A stretch of 64,000 nucleotides of DNA from UBA7985 sp002690455 (GTDB lineage Bacteria > Pseudomonadota > Alphaproteobacteria > UBA7985): NCBI GenBank assembly GCA_965662775.1, contig CBFIIW010000016.1, forward strand, positions 1 through 64,000, written 5' to 3'. The notes beneath the pieces were generated by a model. That model saw only the letters and a list, made by a program, of their open reading frames with translations. It was not told the origin of the DNA and did no database searches. Position 1 is the first letter of the stretch. Each line of letters starts with the position of its first letter. Below, piece after piece: positions 1 through 8,307 of this stretch. The position numbers and the translations under genes were made by a program.

Positions 1-405
1 GACGTCGAGCACTGGCCGGCCGTAGCGCAGCGACTCCTTGAAATCGAAGCGCAGGAAGCTGACGAAGTAGTCGCCCAGCCGCACGTACCAGGGCCGGTCG
101 AGGCCGAACATCACCGCGTAGCGCTCGAAGGTTACGGGGTCCATGCCCTCGCGCCCGCGGTAGCCCTCGATCTGGTTGAAGTCGCGGCCAACCTCGATCT
201 CGCCGCCTTCTTCGGTGGCTTCGCCCACGTCACCTGCCGCCCCAATCATCCGATCGCCCAGGTCCGTTGAAATGCCCTGCATCTCAGCGATCAGGGCTTC
301 CAGCGGTCCCCCGGGGGAGAAATTGATGATCAGGAAGCTGGTCAGGAAGATCCCCGTCAGTGTGACGGGGATCAGCAACAAGCGTCGGATGATATATGCG
401 AGCAT
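1..405 (-). CDS. yejB: ABC transporter permease YejB, 5' part only
   Basis: Inner-membrane permease of the YejABEF peptide importer. Only the first 135 codons are present; the gene runs off the left edge. The start is the ATG whose complement lies at 403-405. The N-terminus (MLAYIIRRLLLIPVTL) is a typical first transmembrane helix of binding-protein-dependent permeases, followed by FLIINFSPGGP, the usual family signature before a long periplasmic loop. The loop carries the acidic insert around EATEEGGEIEV that is seen in YejB proteins. It lies 25 bp downstream of yejA on the same strand, matching the usual yejA-yejB-yejE-yejF order. The rest of the operon is presumably beyond the window. Confidence 0.88.
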   Translation of the reverse strand, partial: MLAYIIRRLLLIPVTLTGIFLTSFLIINFSPGGPLEALIAEMQGISTDLGDRMIGAAGDVGEATEEGGEIEVGRDFNQIEGYRGREGMDPVTFERYAVMFGLDRPWYVRLGDYFVSFLRFDFKESLRYGRPVLDV

Positions 406-430
406 TCAGCGGCAACCGCAGCTATTGCGA

Positions 431-2311
431 TCAGAGCGCTTCACGGCGCTCGTCAAGCGTCATGTCTAGGGCTTCATCGATCCACCAACCGCCGGTAGGC
501 GCCCCGAGATAGTCTTCGTCATCACTGTGATCGATTACGCCGAATTTGTCCCAGTAAAGCAGGCGGGATTTGTTGTAGTACCACTCGAGCACAACCACGT
601 GTTCGGAGATCAGCACGCGGTCCAGCGCCTTGGAGACGGCGTTGAGCTCCTCACGGCTGTCAGCACTGGTAAGCTGCGCGATCAGGTCGTCCAGCACCTC
701 ACTCTCGTAGCCGTGGAATGCGATCGAACCCGGGGTCGCTGCCAGCTCGGAGGACCAGTAGTAACGCATCTGCGTACCTGGTGTGTAGGACGCCCGGTAA
801 ACATAGTCCGTCATGTCGAAGTCGCGGGTCCGGATCTTTTCGATCCACTGGGTCGGGTCGAGCAGGCTGAAGGTCGCGTCGACGCCAATCCGCTCCAGGT
901 TCTCCACCCACGGCAGGATGTACCGCTCGCTGTCCGGCGAGCTGTCGATGATTTCCAGCGCGAACTGCTCGCCGTCTGCGTTAACCAGCTTGCCGTCGTC
1001 GACGTTCCAGCCCGCCTCAGCGAAAAGGTTCAGGGCCTTGCGCAGGTTATCGCGGTTGTTCCCTGAACCATCGGTTTCGGGATAGAAATACTGGTCCCCG
1101 AACACAGTCGCGGGCAGTTGCCCCGGATATTTTGCATCGAGTTCTTGAAGAATTTCCAGCTCGCGGCCGGCCGCGATACCCGTTGCCTCCAGTTGCGAAT
1201 TTTCGAGGTGCGAGTTCTGACGGATATAACGACCGTAAAACAGCTGCTTGTTGGTGAATTCAAAGTCGAAGGCGAGGCCAATCGCTTCGCGCACGCGGCG
1301 ATCTTGAAACTTTTCCCGCTGAAGATTGAAGAACATAGCCTGAGTATTCTGAATTTCGTTGTCGTCGAACTCCTCTTTAATCAGCAGTCCTTCGGCAACG
1401 GCTGGGATGTCTTCGGCCTTGTAGTCGTTGACCCAGGCCTTCATCTGGTTCTCGCCACGCATATCAATCTCACCAACCTTAATCGCGTTACGGATCGTGG
1501 TGACATCGTTGTAGTACTTGTAGCGCATGGTCTTGAAGTTGGCCGAACCCCGCGCCCAAGCGAAGCCGTCGCCCCAGTAGTCATCGCGGCGTTCGTAAAT
1601 GATATAGTTTTCGTCCTGGTGCTCTTTGATTTCGTATTCGCCAGAGCCAACCGGATACACATCGAGGAAAATTTCCTGTGGGTCGCGATCTTCCCAGAAA
1701 TACTGAGGAATGATGGGCTCACCGCCGATGGTGAAGGGCACGTTTCTGTCGGTGTTGTCGGCGGTGAAGGAGAACTTCACACGGTTATCATCCAGCACCT
1801 TAATGCTTTCGATCATGGCGTAGGCATCTGCGAAACCAGGCCAGCCCTTTTCTAACTGGAAATCGAAGGTGAATTTAACATCTTCAGCCGTTACCTGTGT
1901 GCCATTGGGCCAGCGCGCTTCATCGCGCAGTTTGTAGATGACCCAGGAGCGGTCTTTCGGCATTTGGATGGTCTCCGCCAGAATGCCGTATGAGGTATCC
2001 AGTTCATCAGCGACGCCGCCGAGCAGGCTATCGTAGAGCAGTCCAAGCCCTGCAGCGTCATCGCCCCGACCATTGAGGTCGTTGAAATCATTGAAGCCGC
2101 CGACCACGGCCGAAACATACTCGCCATAGATAGGGGCATTCGGGTTCAAGTAAGGATAGCTTTGCACGTCGGCCGGGTATTTGGCTTCGCCGTCGAATTT
2201 GTGGATGAAGTGCTGGACCGGTGCGTCCATGGCATCTTCAGCGGATGCCACACCGGCGGCCAGCAGTAGCAGCGTGGCACCGGATACGATTTTGTTCATG
2301 TATTGAATCAC
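431..2311 (-). CDS. yejA: ABC transporter peptide-binding protein YejA
   Basis: Periplasmic solute-binding protein (SBP_bac_5 family, 626 aa) that delivers peptides to the YejBEF permease; relatives import microcin C and other oligopeptides. The N-terminus has a Sec signal (hydrophobic stretch LLLLAAGVASA, then AEDA). Family-typical segments include the RDEARWPNGTQVTAEDVKFTF region (about residues 125-150), the DRRVREAIGLAFDFEFTNK block and the GNNRDNLRKAL region. The first codon is a GTG preceded by GAGGG at 7 nt; an in-frame ATG lies 12 nt further in. It is the first gene of the yej operon. The upstream 150 bp hold the terminator of the cytochrome c gene and presumably the yej promoter. Confidence 0.9.
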   Translation of the reverse strand: MIQYMNKIVSGATLLLLAAGVASAEDAMDAPVQHFIHKFDGEAKYPADVQSYPYLNPNAPIYGEYVSAVVGGFNDFNDLNGRGDDAAGLGLLYDSLLGGVADELDTSYGILAETIQMPKDRSWVIYKLRDEARWPNGTQVTAEDVKFTFDFQLEKGWPGFADAYAMIESIKVLDDNRVKFSFTADNTDRNVPFTIGGEPIIPQYFWEDRDPQEIFLDVYPVGSGEYEIKEHQDENYIIYERRDDYWGDGFAWARGSANFKTMRYKYYNDVTTIRNAIKVGEIDMRGENQMKAWVNDYKAEDIPAVAEGLLIKEEFDDNEIQNTQAMFFNLQREKFQDRRVREAIGLAFDFEFTNKQLFYGRYIRQNSHLENSQLEATGIAAGRELEILQELDAKYPGQLPATVFGDQYFYPETDGSGNNRDNLRKALNLFAEAGWNVDDGKLVNADGEQFALEIIDSSPDSERYILPWVENLERIGVDATFSLLDPTQWIEKIRTRDFDMTDYVYRASYTPGTQMRYYWSSELAATPGSIAFHGYESEVLDDLIAQLTSADSREELNAVSKALDRVLISEHVVVLEWYYNKSRLLYWDKFGVIDHSDDEDYLGAPTGGWWIDEALDMTLDERREAL

Positions 2312-2406
2312 AATTCTACCCTCGAATGATTGCAGTTGGCCCAGCCCCTTGGACGTACAAGCACCTCTTGCGGCATGTAATCGTCAAATTGGGGCGAAAC
2401 GAGGAA

Positions 2407-2442
2407 CAAAAAAGCCCACGCGACCTTTCGGACGGTGGGCCC
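2407..2442 (-). terminator. Rho-independent terminator of the cytochrome c gene
   Basis: On the minus strand a stem GCCCAC/GTGGGC with a GC-rich loop is followed directly by TTTTTTG. It lies 24 bp past the stop codon of the cytochrome c gene and before yejA, so it separates the two transcripts. Confidence 0.75.
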
Positions 2443-2465
2443 AAGATTTAGCGATCAAATCTGCG

Positions 2466-3059
2466 TTATTCCGCAGCGGCGGTCGCCGCGCTGTGGGCCT
2501 CAACCGCGGCCAGATCTTCAGCCGATGGTTCGGGCAGGGCCAGCGGTGCGTCGGCCCGCTGATACATCCACGCGATCAGGTTTGCGCGGTCTGCCTCGTC
2601 CTTTAGCCCGGCAAAGCCCATTTTCGTACCGGGCGCCCAAGCCTTGGGCTTGAGAAGGAAGCCGTCCAGAGCCTCTGCTGTCCAGTCGCCATCAATCCCG
2701 GCCAGCGCACCGGAGTAAGAGTAAGTGCCATCAGATGCAATGTCGCGGCCAACGATGTTCCACAATGCCGGACCGATTTTGTTTACGCCGCCTTGCTCAA
2801 AAGCGTGGCAGGTTGTGCATTTGGCCGCTGCCTTCGGGCCCAGAGCCGGGTTCGCATCAGCAAGACGGATAGAAATCGGAGTGATAAAAACCTCTTCATC
2901 ACTGCCGCCAACAGCCAATTCGGGGATCGGGAAACCATTGACGATCTTATCATGGTGACCGTGATGAGCCGGGTCGAAAAGTTTCGTGAGCTGGATGAAG
3001 CTCAGACCCAGAAACGCGGCAAATAGGATAGAGGCGAAGATCAGAAAGGAATTGCTCAT
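2466..3059 (-). CDS. Membrane-anchored c-type cytochrome (CycM/c552-like)
   Basis: Electron carrier tethered to the inner membrane and facing the periplasm. The 197-aa protein starts with an uncleaved hydrophobic anchor (FLIFASILFAAFLGLSFI). It then has a His/Asp linker and one class I cytochrome c domain with the heme motif CTTCH (about residues 82-86), the conserved GPALWNIVGR segment, and GTKM supplying the axial methionine. This layout matches alphaproteobacterial membrane cytochromes such as CycM, which can carry electrons from bc1 to terminal oxidases; that role is inferred. The C-terminal tail is rich in Ala and Glu. It is divergent from pheA, a neighbour often found with such cytochromes in this class. 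Confidence 0.85.
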   Translation of the reverse strand: MSNSFLIFASILFAAFLGLSFIQLTKLFDPAHHGHHDKIVNGFPIPELAVGGSDEEVFITPISIRLADANPALGPKAAAKCTTCHAFEQGGVNKIGPALWNIVGRDIASDGTYSYSGALAGIDGDWTAEALDGFLLKPKAWAPGTKMGFAGLKDEADRANLIAWMYQRADAPLALPEPSAEDLAAVEAHSAATAAAE

Positions 3060-3246
3060 CGACTAGACCTGCGGTGGACTATTTTGCTCCTGCGCCCGAA
3101 AAGGCTAAGGAAGGTTGAATTCGTTGTGTTGGATGGCCTAAGGGGCTGGAAAACGCAAGGGCTGCGACACTGCAAATGGGGTCCAGCGACGCTGGTACAG
3201 GGTCACGGTTAATGCAAGCGAAGCGCAGACGGCGCAGGGAGACGAC

Positions 3247-4083
3247 ATGAAGGTCGCTTTTCAGGGCGAATTGGGGGCCAATTCACACACGGCAGTTCTG
3301 CAGTATTACGGGGGCAGCTCTGTTGAGCCGGTCCCCTGCCGGACCTTTGAGGAGAGCTTTGCCGCCGTCCCGGCCGGGCATGCCGACGCAGCCATGATCC
3401 CCATTGATAACTCGACGGCTGGACGTGTCGCTGATGTTCATCGACTGCTCCCCGAAAGCGGGTTGCATATCATCGGCGAGCACTTCCTGCCGATCCAGTT
3501 TCAGCTCATGGGACTGCCCGGGCACAGCGTCGCCGAAGCGCAACGGGTGCTGAGCCACGTTCATGCGCTGGGCCAGTGCCGTGATGTCATCCGCCGACAT
3601 GAACTGGAACCAGTGGTTGCCCACGACACGGCGGGTGCAGCAAAGATTGTTGCGGAGGCGGGTTCTGCGGAGCAGGTTGCGCTGGCGCCTTCGCTTGCCG
3701 CGGAGATGTACGGGCTGGAAATCTATGAAGCCGACGTCAGCGATTCACAGGACAACAACACCCGTTTCGTGTTGCTGGCCCCTCATCCTTATGCCGTCAC
3801 CGGCAAGGAAGAGAAGGTCATCACCTCACTGGTGTTCAAGACGCGCTCCGTTCCGGCCGCACTTTATAAGGCGCTGACCGGCTTTGCCACCAATGGCGTC
3901 AACATCACTAAGCTGGAAAGCTACATCACGGATGCCCGGCATACGGTGGCGCAGTTCTACACCGACATTGACGGGGCGCAGGACGACACTAACGTTTCCA
4001 TAGCCCTGCAGGACCTCGCCTATTTCAGCGATCATGTTCGAGTTTTGGGGTCCTATCCGGCTTCAACCTTCCGCAAGAGGTGA
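3247..4083 (+). CDS. pheA: Prephenate dehydratase
   Basis: Converts prephenate to phenylpyruvate, the committed step to phenylalanine, in the cytoplasm. The 278-aa protein is a stand-alone dehydratase with no chorismate mutase domain. The catalytic domain starts at MKVAFQGELGANSH and includes IPIDNSTAG, HVHALGQC and DNNTRF, whose Thr is the expected catalytic residue. A C-terminal ACT domain follows from about residue 195 (TSLVFKTRSVPAALYKAL, then GVNITKLESY). The classical ESRP phenylalanine-binding motif reads ESYI here. The start ATG follows GGGAGACGAC, a good ribosome binding site. It is convergent with nudC, 14 bp apart. Confidence 0.93.
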   Translation: MKVAFQGELGANSHTAVLQYYGGSSVEPVPCRTFEESFAAVPAGHADAAMIPIDNSTAGRVADVHRLLPESGLHIIGEHFLPIQFQLMGLPGHSVAEAQRVLSHVHALGQCRDVIRRHELEPVVAHDTAGAAKIVAEAGSAEQVALAPSLAAEMYGLEIYEADVSDSQDNNTRFVLLAPHPYAVTGKEEKVITSLVFKTRSVPAALYKALTGFATNGVNITKLESYITDARHTVAQFYTDIDGAQDDTNVSIALQDLAYFSDHVRVLGSYPASTFRKR

Positions 4084-4097
4084 GCACCGCTGTTGCG

Positions 4098-5153
4098 TCA
4101 GATCGACTCGGGTTTTGATGCCATCCATGATTCAATCATGAAACGCGCGATCGAATCCCGGCGCGGCAGGCGAAAACTGTCCGACCCGCGGAGAGCCTCG
4201 ATATCCGCTCGACTGTACCAGTCTGCGCGCTCCAGCTCCTCCGTATTGACGGATAGGGCTTCGGTCTCCGACCAGGCGAAAAAGCCGATCATGAGGGAGT
4301 TGCTGAAGGCCCAGGGCTGGGACGCCGCATAGCGCACGCGGCCGATGCGCAGGCCGACTTCTTCAGCGACTTCGCGGGCCACTGTTTGTTCCAGTGTTTC
4401 ACCGGCGTCGACGTAGCCAGCCAGAATGGAGTGTATCGTTGGCGGAAAGTTGTGGTTGCGGGCCATGACACAGCGCTCGCCGCTGGGATCCTGAACCAGC
4501 ATGATGGTGGCGGGATTGATCCGAGGGAAGAGCGCTTCTTCGCAATCTGATTCCGTACAGCGGCGCTCCAGCCCAGCGCGGGCTGGTTCGGTGGCGCTTC
4601 CGCAGCGACCGCAAAACCCGCTGCTGCGGTGCCATGCGAGCAAATGTCGCGCATAGGCACCGACCCCAGCCAGAAACGGGTCGAGGTTAGGGCCGGTCAT
4701 CCACGGGTCGATAAACTGGGCTTGGCGACCGCCTGTCTCCGGGGCTTCGTGGGCTGATATATCGGCGGCGAAGTACGGTGTACCGCCGCGCATGCCCAGA
4801 AAGACAACCGGATCGCTGGATCTCAGCTGATCTCGCCGCAGGCTGTGCAGTTGGTTCCCGTCCTCGCTCATTAGAACCTGCCGTCGCCATATGGGCAGGA
4901 TTTCGGCCTTGTCGCTGTCCAGCGCTGCACGGATTGCCGCCGGATCACTCCGATCCAGTCCATCACGGTCGAGGCCTTCAAAAGTGTAGGGTAAGGGGTG
5001 CTGGGATAACTGATGCGCGCTTCCGGTAAACGCGCGCGGTGTCTGGTCATCGACGTCGCGGATCTCCGTTCGCCGTGGCATGGCGCTGGGGGAGGGGTCA
5101 TCGCGGTCCAAGTGGGCCGGGGAAAGCGCTTTTTGCGGGTCGTCGTTGTTCAT
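4098..5153 (-). CDS. nudC: NAD(+)/NADH diphosphatase, Nudix family
   Basis: Hydrolyses NAD(H) to NMN(H) plus AMP and, in relatives, removes NAD caps from RNA. The 351-aa protein has a variable N-terminal domain, a zinc ribbon (CGRCG followed by C-x5-C around residues 180-205) and a Nudix domain. The Nudix box is complete: GYVDAGETLEQ then REVAEEVG. The NADH pyrophosphatase signature after the box reads SQPWAFSNS rather than the usual SQPWPFPxS, so two prolines are replaced. The first ~40 residues (MNNDDPQKALSPAHLDRDD) are low in conservation, so a later start is possible. It is divergent from the SRP RNA gene. Confidence 0.9.
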   Translation of the reverse strand: MNNDDPQKALSPAHLDRDDPSPSAMPRRTEIRDVDDQTPRAFTGSAHQLSQHPLPYTFEGLDRDGLDRSDPAAIRAALDSDKAEILPIWRRQVLMSEDGNQLHSLRRDQLRSSDPVVFLGMRGGTPYFAADISAHEAPETGGRQAQFIDPWMTGPNLDPFLAGVGAYARHLLAWHRSSGFCGRCGSATEPARAGLERRCTESDCEEALFPRINPATIMLVQDPSGERCVMARNHNFPPTIHSILAGYVDAGETLEQTVAREVAEEVGLRIGRVRYAASQPWAFSNSLMIGFFAWSETEALSVNTEELERADWYSRADIEALRGSDSFRLPRRDSIARFMIESWMASKPESI

Positions 5154-5161
5154 GCCTTATC

Positions 5162-5192
5162 TTGCAAGCCGCTCGGCTGTGCTCCATATAAT
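5162..5192 (+). promoter_or_regulatory. Promoter of the SRP RNA gene
   Basis: A perfect -10 hexamer TATAAT at 5187-5192 lies 6 nt before the predicted 5' end of the SRP RNA. A -35-like TTGCAA is at 5162-5167; the 19-nt spacer is long, so the -35 assignment is weaker than the -10. Confidence 0.6.
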
Positions 5193-5197
5193 ACCGT

Positions 5198-5290
5198 GAA
5201 GGTTGGGGCGGACGTGCCTCTCGCCAACCCGGTCAGGTCCGGAAGGAAGCAGCCGTAACGAATTTGGTTCGGGTCGTTCCAATCTTCCCT
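5198..5290 (+). ncRNA. ffs: Signal recognition particle RNA (small bacterial type)
   Basis: RNA component of the signal recognition particle; it binds Ffh and helps target membrane proteins. The universally conserved domain IV apical loop is present (GGTCAGGTCCGGAAGG then AAGCAGCC, 5231-5254). The flanks pair to form the long hairpin: GAAGGTTGG (5198-5206) pairs with CCAATCTTC (5279-5287). The size (about 93 nt) fits the Alu-less 4.5S form of Proteobacteria. It sits between divergent nudC and dnaX, a common position in Alphaproteobacteria. The exact ends are inferred from the pairing and the -10 box. Confidence 0.93.
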
Positions 5291-5376
5291 TAAAATTTCT
5301 TTCTGCCGCCCTGTTTAGCGCAATTCCATTGGAAGGGCAGGGCGCGGACACGGCGAGAACGTGGATAAAGTGGCAG

Positions 5377-7365
5377 ATGGATCCCTCCAACCAGACATCG
5401 CTGATCAAGGGCGACACCAGCGAGTATCTGGTGCTGGCGCGGAAATACCGTCCCCGTGACTTTTCGACCCTGGTTGGGCAGGAAGCGCTGGTTCGGACAC
5501 TGCGCAATGCCTTTGAAACTGGTCGACTAGCCCATGCGTTCCTGCTTTCCGGCGTGCGTGGTGTGGGCAAGACTACCACGGCGCGGATCGTCGCCCGGGC
5601 GCTGAACTGTCAAGAAGAAGGCCGCACCAGCCCCGCTGCTGATCCCTGCGGCACCTGTACCTCGTGCATTGAGATTAGTGCTGACCGAAGTGTTGACGTG
5701 ATCGAGATGGACGCCGCCAGCCACACCGGTGTCGACAATATGCGGGAGATCATGGACGGGATGAAATACGCCCCAGTCTCCTCGCGCTATAAAATCTACA
5801 TCATCGACGAAGTGCACATGCTTTCGAAGTCTGCCTTCAACGCCCTGTTGAAGACGTTGGAAGAGCCCCCCGCGCACGTCAAATTTATCTTCGCCACCAC
5901 CGAGGCCGACCGCGTACCAATTACGGTGCGCAGCCGCTGCCAGCGCTTCGACCTGCGTCGGATATCTGCCCAACAGCTGGCAAGCTATTTCCGCGGGCTG
6001 ACTGATGCAGAAGGCGTGAGTATCAGCGATGAAGCCCTGCAATTGATTGCACAGGCAGCCGACGGGTCTGCGCGCGACGGACTTTCACTGCTCGATCAAG
6101 CCATCGCGCTGGGACAAAATTCCATCGACGTCGAGGCTGTCCGTGACATGCTCGGGCTGTCGGACTACGGACGCGTAGTTGAGCTGTTCCAAGCGATCGC
6201 GCGCGGCGAGGCGGAGCGGGTGCTGGCGCTGTTCGATGCGCTGTATAGTGATGGAGCAGACCCGTCTGCAGTGGTCCGCTCGGTTGCTGAGTTCTCTCAT
6301 GAGCTGACCCGTCTGCACGTAACCCGGGGTGAGGCCCGGCTGGCAAATGGCGAAGGCCACCGCGAGGCGATCCTTGAGCTGGCGCGCGGCCTGTCCATGC
6401 CACAATTGAGCCGGTTCTGGCAGTCTGCACTGGCTGGCCTGCGTGAAGTTCAGTCGGCTTTCCAACCCAATATGGCCGCGGAGATGGTGCTCCTTCGCCT
6501 GTGTTATCTGTCGCAGATGCCGGACCCCGGACAGCTGATCGAACACATTCGCGCCGGCGGCGCACCACCGGCGCCGCCTCAACCAGTGCCAACAGCACAA
6601 CCCCCGGCGGGGCAGCCACCAACGGGAGACGCGCCGGCGCCGGATAGCGGCCCGCGAGTAACGCTGGCGCCTTCCGGTGCCCCTGTGTCAGCGTCTCCGC
6701 TCCTTCCTGCACCGCCGCAAGCCCCACCGCCCGGCCCCGAGGCGGACCCGCTGGAACGAGCGCACGTCGAAGCCCTACCGGAGCCTGAGCAGGCGGATTC
6801 TTCCAGCCAACCAACGCCTCATGAAACAGCTGGCCCGCCAGACTGGGCCGATATTCCGCCCCTCGATGACCCAACCGGCGGAATTTCTAGCGGCGCTGAT
6901 GGCTTTTCCATCGACGCTGGGACAACCAGCATCATTGACGATGACGGGGACATAGCGCCCGCGCCGGAGCCTGAGCCGCAAACCCTACCTGGCGGTTTCG
7001 AAGGACTGGTGAACCTTATTGCCGAGCAGTCCTCAGCCCTTTTGGGTGCGCAGTTGTCTGAAGACGTGCATCTGGTCCGTTTCGAGCCGCCGCGATTAGA
7101 GATCCGGCTGACATCTCGTGCACCACGCGATCTGCCGCGACAGGTGCAGGACGCCGTACTACGGCTAACCGGAGAGCGGCTGACAGTTGCCATTTCCGAT
7201 GAGGAAGGCCAGTTACCGCTGGCTGAGACGCGCCGTTTGGCGCGACAGGCGGAAATCGATGAAGCCACCCGCCATCCTACCGTGCAGGCAGCGTTGCAGG
7301 CTTTCCCGAGCGCAAAGGTCCAGGATGTGCGCTACAAACCCAACGCAATTCCACAAGAGGAGTAG
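5377..7365 (+). CDS. dnaX: DNA polymerase III subunits gamma/tau
   Basis: ATPase of the clamp loader; tau also bridges polymerase cores and helicase at the fork. The 662-aa protein begins MDPSNQTSLIKGDTSEYLVLARKYRP with the family motif KYRPRDFSTLVGQ. Walker A is GVRGVGKTTTAR (about residues 59-70), followed by the Cys-rich zinc site (CGTCTSC), Walker B DEVHMLS and the sensor/arginine-finger SRC motif. A Pro/Ala-rich linker (about 390-510) separates the AAA+ part from the tau-like C-terminal domain. The start was set at the ATG at 5377; the same frame is open upstream but runs through the SRP RNA. I saw no A-AAA-AAG-type slippery site for gamma. Confidence 0.95.
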   Translation: MDPSNQTSLIKGDTSEYLVLARKYRPRDFSTLVGQEALVRTLRNAFETGRLAHAFLLSGVRGVGKTTTARIVARALNCQEEGRTSPAADPCGTCTSCIEISADRSVDVIEMDAASHTGVDNMREIMDGMKYAPVSSRYKIYIIDEVHMLSKSAFNALLKTLEEPPAHVKFIFATTEADRVPITVRSRCQRFDLRRISAQQLASYFRGLTDAEGVSISDEALQLIAQAADGSARDGLSLLDQAIALGQNSIDVEAVRDMLGLSDYGRVVELFQAIARGEAERVLALFDALYSDGADPSAVVRSVAEFSHELTRLHVTRGEARLANGEGHREAILELARGLSMPQLSRFWQSALAGLREVQSAFQPNMAAEMVLLRLCYLSQMPDPGQLIEHIRAGGAPPAPPQPVPTAQPPAGQPPTGDAPAPDSGPRVTLAPSGAPVSASPLLPAPPQAPPPGPEADPLERAHVEALPEPEQADSSSQPTPHETAGPPDWADIPPLDDPTGGISSGADGFSIDAGTTSIIDDDGDIAPAPEPEPQTLPGGFEGLVNLIAEQSSALLGAQLSEDVHLVRFEPPRLEIRLTSRAPRDLPRQVQDAVLRLTGERLTVAISDEEGQLPLAETRRLARQAEIDEATRHPTVQAALQAFPSAKVQDVRYKPNAIPQEE

Positions 7366-7369
7366 AGCC

Positions 7370-7693
7370 GTGAAAAACCTCGGCAACATGATGAAGCAGG
7401 CGCAGGCAATGCAGGCCAAAATGGCCGAGATGCAGGCGAAGCTCGAACAGATGACGGTGGAAGGGGCCGCCGGTGGTGGCATGGTCAAAGTCACCCTAAC
7501 AGGCAAAGGTGAGATGCGTGGTGTCGCCATAGATCCCGCCCTGATCGACCCCGAAGAAGTCGAAGTGCTCGAAGACCTGCTGGTTGCGGCACACAACGAC
7601 GCCAAGGCCAAATCCGAAGCCATGATGGCCGAGGAAATGAAGGCGGTCACTGGCGGGCTGCAGCTGCCGCCCGGCATGAAAATGCCCTTCTAG
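7370..7693 (+). CDS. ybaB: YbaB/EbfC family nucleoid-associated protein
   Basis: Small DNA-binding protein of 107 aa. The family forms dimers and binds DNA; its role in recombination or nucleoid organisation is not settled. The sequence is typical: N-terminal Met/Gln-rich helix (MKNLGNMMKQAQAMQAKM), central beta region VKVTLTGKGEMRGVAIDP, then DLLVAAHNDAKAKSE. The start is a GTG preceded by AAGAGGAG at good spacing. It lies 4 bp after dnaX and 2 bp before recR, so the three are very likely one operon, as in most Proteobacteria. Confidence 0.95.
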   Translation: MKNLGNMMKQAQAMQAKMAEMQAKLEQMTVEGAAGGGMVKVTLTGKGEMRGVAIDPALIDPEEVEVLEDLLVAAHNDAKAKSEAMMAEEMKAVTGGLQLPPGMKMPF

Positions 7694-7695
7694 GC

Positions 7696-8301
7696 GTGAT
7701 CCTCAATGACCTTGAGCCGCTGCTGCGCCTGCTCGGGCGTCTGCCCGGGGTTGGCCCACGGTCCGCGCGTCGGCTGGCGCTGGAGCTAATCCAGAACAAA
7801 GAAGCGCTGATGCGGCCGCTGGCCCAGTCGCTGCTGGATACGGCTGATGCGGTGCGCGAATGCGGCACCTGCGGTAACCTCGACACCGAGGACCCGTGCC
7901 GGATCTGTCTGTCGCCCACGCGGCTGAGCGAGGACGGCGAGGTGGTGCTCTGCGTGGTGGAAACCGTCAGCGACCTGTGGGCGCTGGAGCGCTCGGGCAG
8001 CTTCAAGGGCCGTTATCATGTACTCGGCGGTACGCTGTCCGCTTTGGATGGCCGTGGGCCGGACCAGCTGCGGGTCGGCAGCCTGCTCGAACGGGTGCGT
8101 CGGGGCGAAGCGCGCGAGGTCATCCTTGCGCTGTCAGCGACGGTCGACGGCCAGACAACGGTGCACTACCTCGCGGAACGGCTGCAGGAACTGGGCGCTG
8201 AAGTGAGCGCCGTCGCGCAGGGTGTGCCGGTGGGCGGTTCGCTGGAATACCTCGATGACGGCACCTTGCTCGCCGCCATGAAGGCCCGCCGCTCGGTCTG
8301 A
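7696..8301 (+). CDS. recR: Recombination mediator RecR
   Basis: RecR works with RecF and RecO to load RecA at gaps and stalled forks. The 201-aa length is standard. It shows a helix-hairpin-helix (LPGVGPRSARRLALEL), a C4 zinc finger (CGTCGNLDTEDPCRIC, about residues 56-71) and a Toprim domain (LCVVETVSDLWALERSG, then YHVLGGTLSALDG). The start is a GTG two bases after the ybaB stop, so translation is probably coupled. It is convergent with the nfeD gene, 6 bp away. Confidence 0.95.
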   Translation: MILNDLEPLLRLLGRLPGVGPRSARRLALELIQNKEALMRPLAQSLLDTADAVRECGTCGNLDTEDPCRICLSPTRLSEDGEVVLCVVETVSDLWALERSGSFKGRYHVLGGTLSALDGRGPDQLRVGSLLERVRRGEAREVILALSATVDGQTTVHYLAERLQELGAEVSAVAQGVPVGGSLEYLDDGTLLAAMKARRSV

Positions 8302-8307
8302 ACGGCG

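Noticed and set aside
1118..1855. 245-codon frame opposite yejA
   Set aside because: Shadow of yejA in the antisense direction; no family likeness.
5203..5376. Upstream extension of the dnaX reading frame
   Set aside because: The frame is open but runs through the SRP RNA, and the extra residues do not resemble DnaX; the start at 5377 is used instead.
5377..7365. Programmed frameshift for a gamma form of dnaX
   Set aside because: I found no A-AAA-AAG-type slippery site with a following stem; other mechanisms cannot be excluded.
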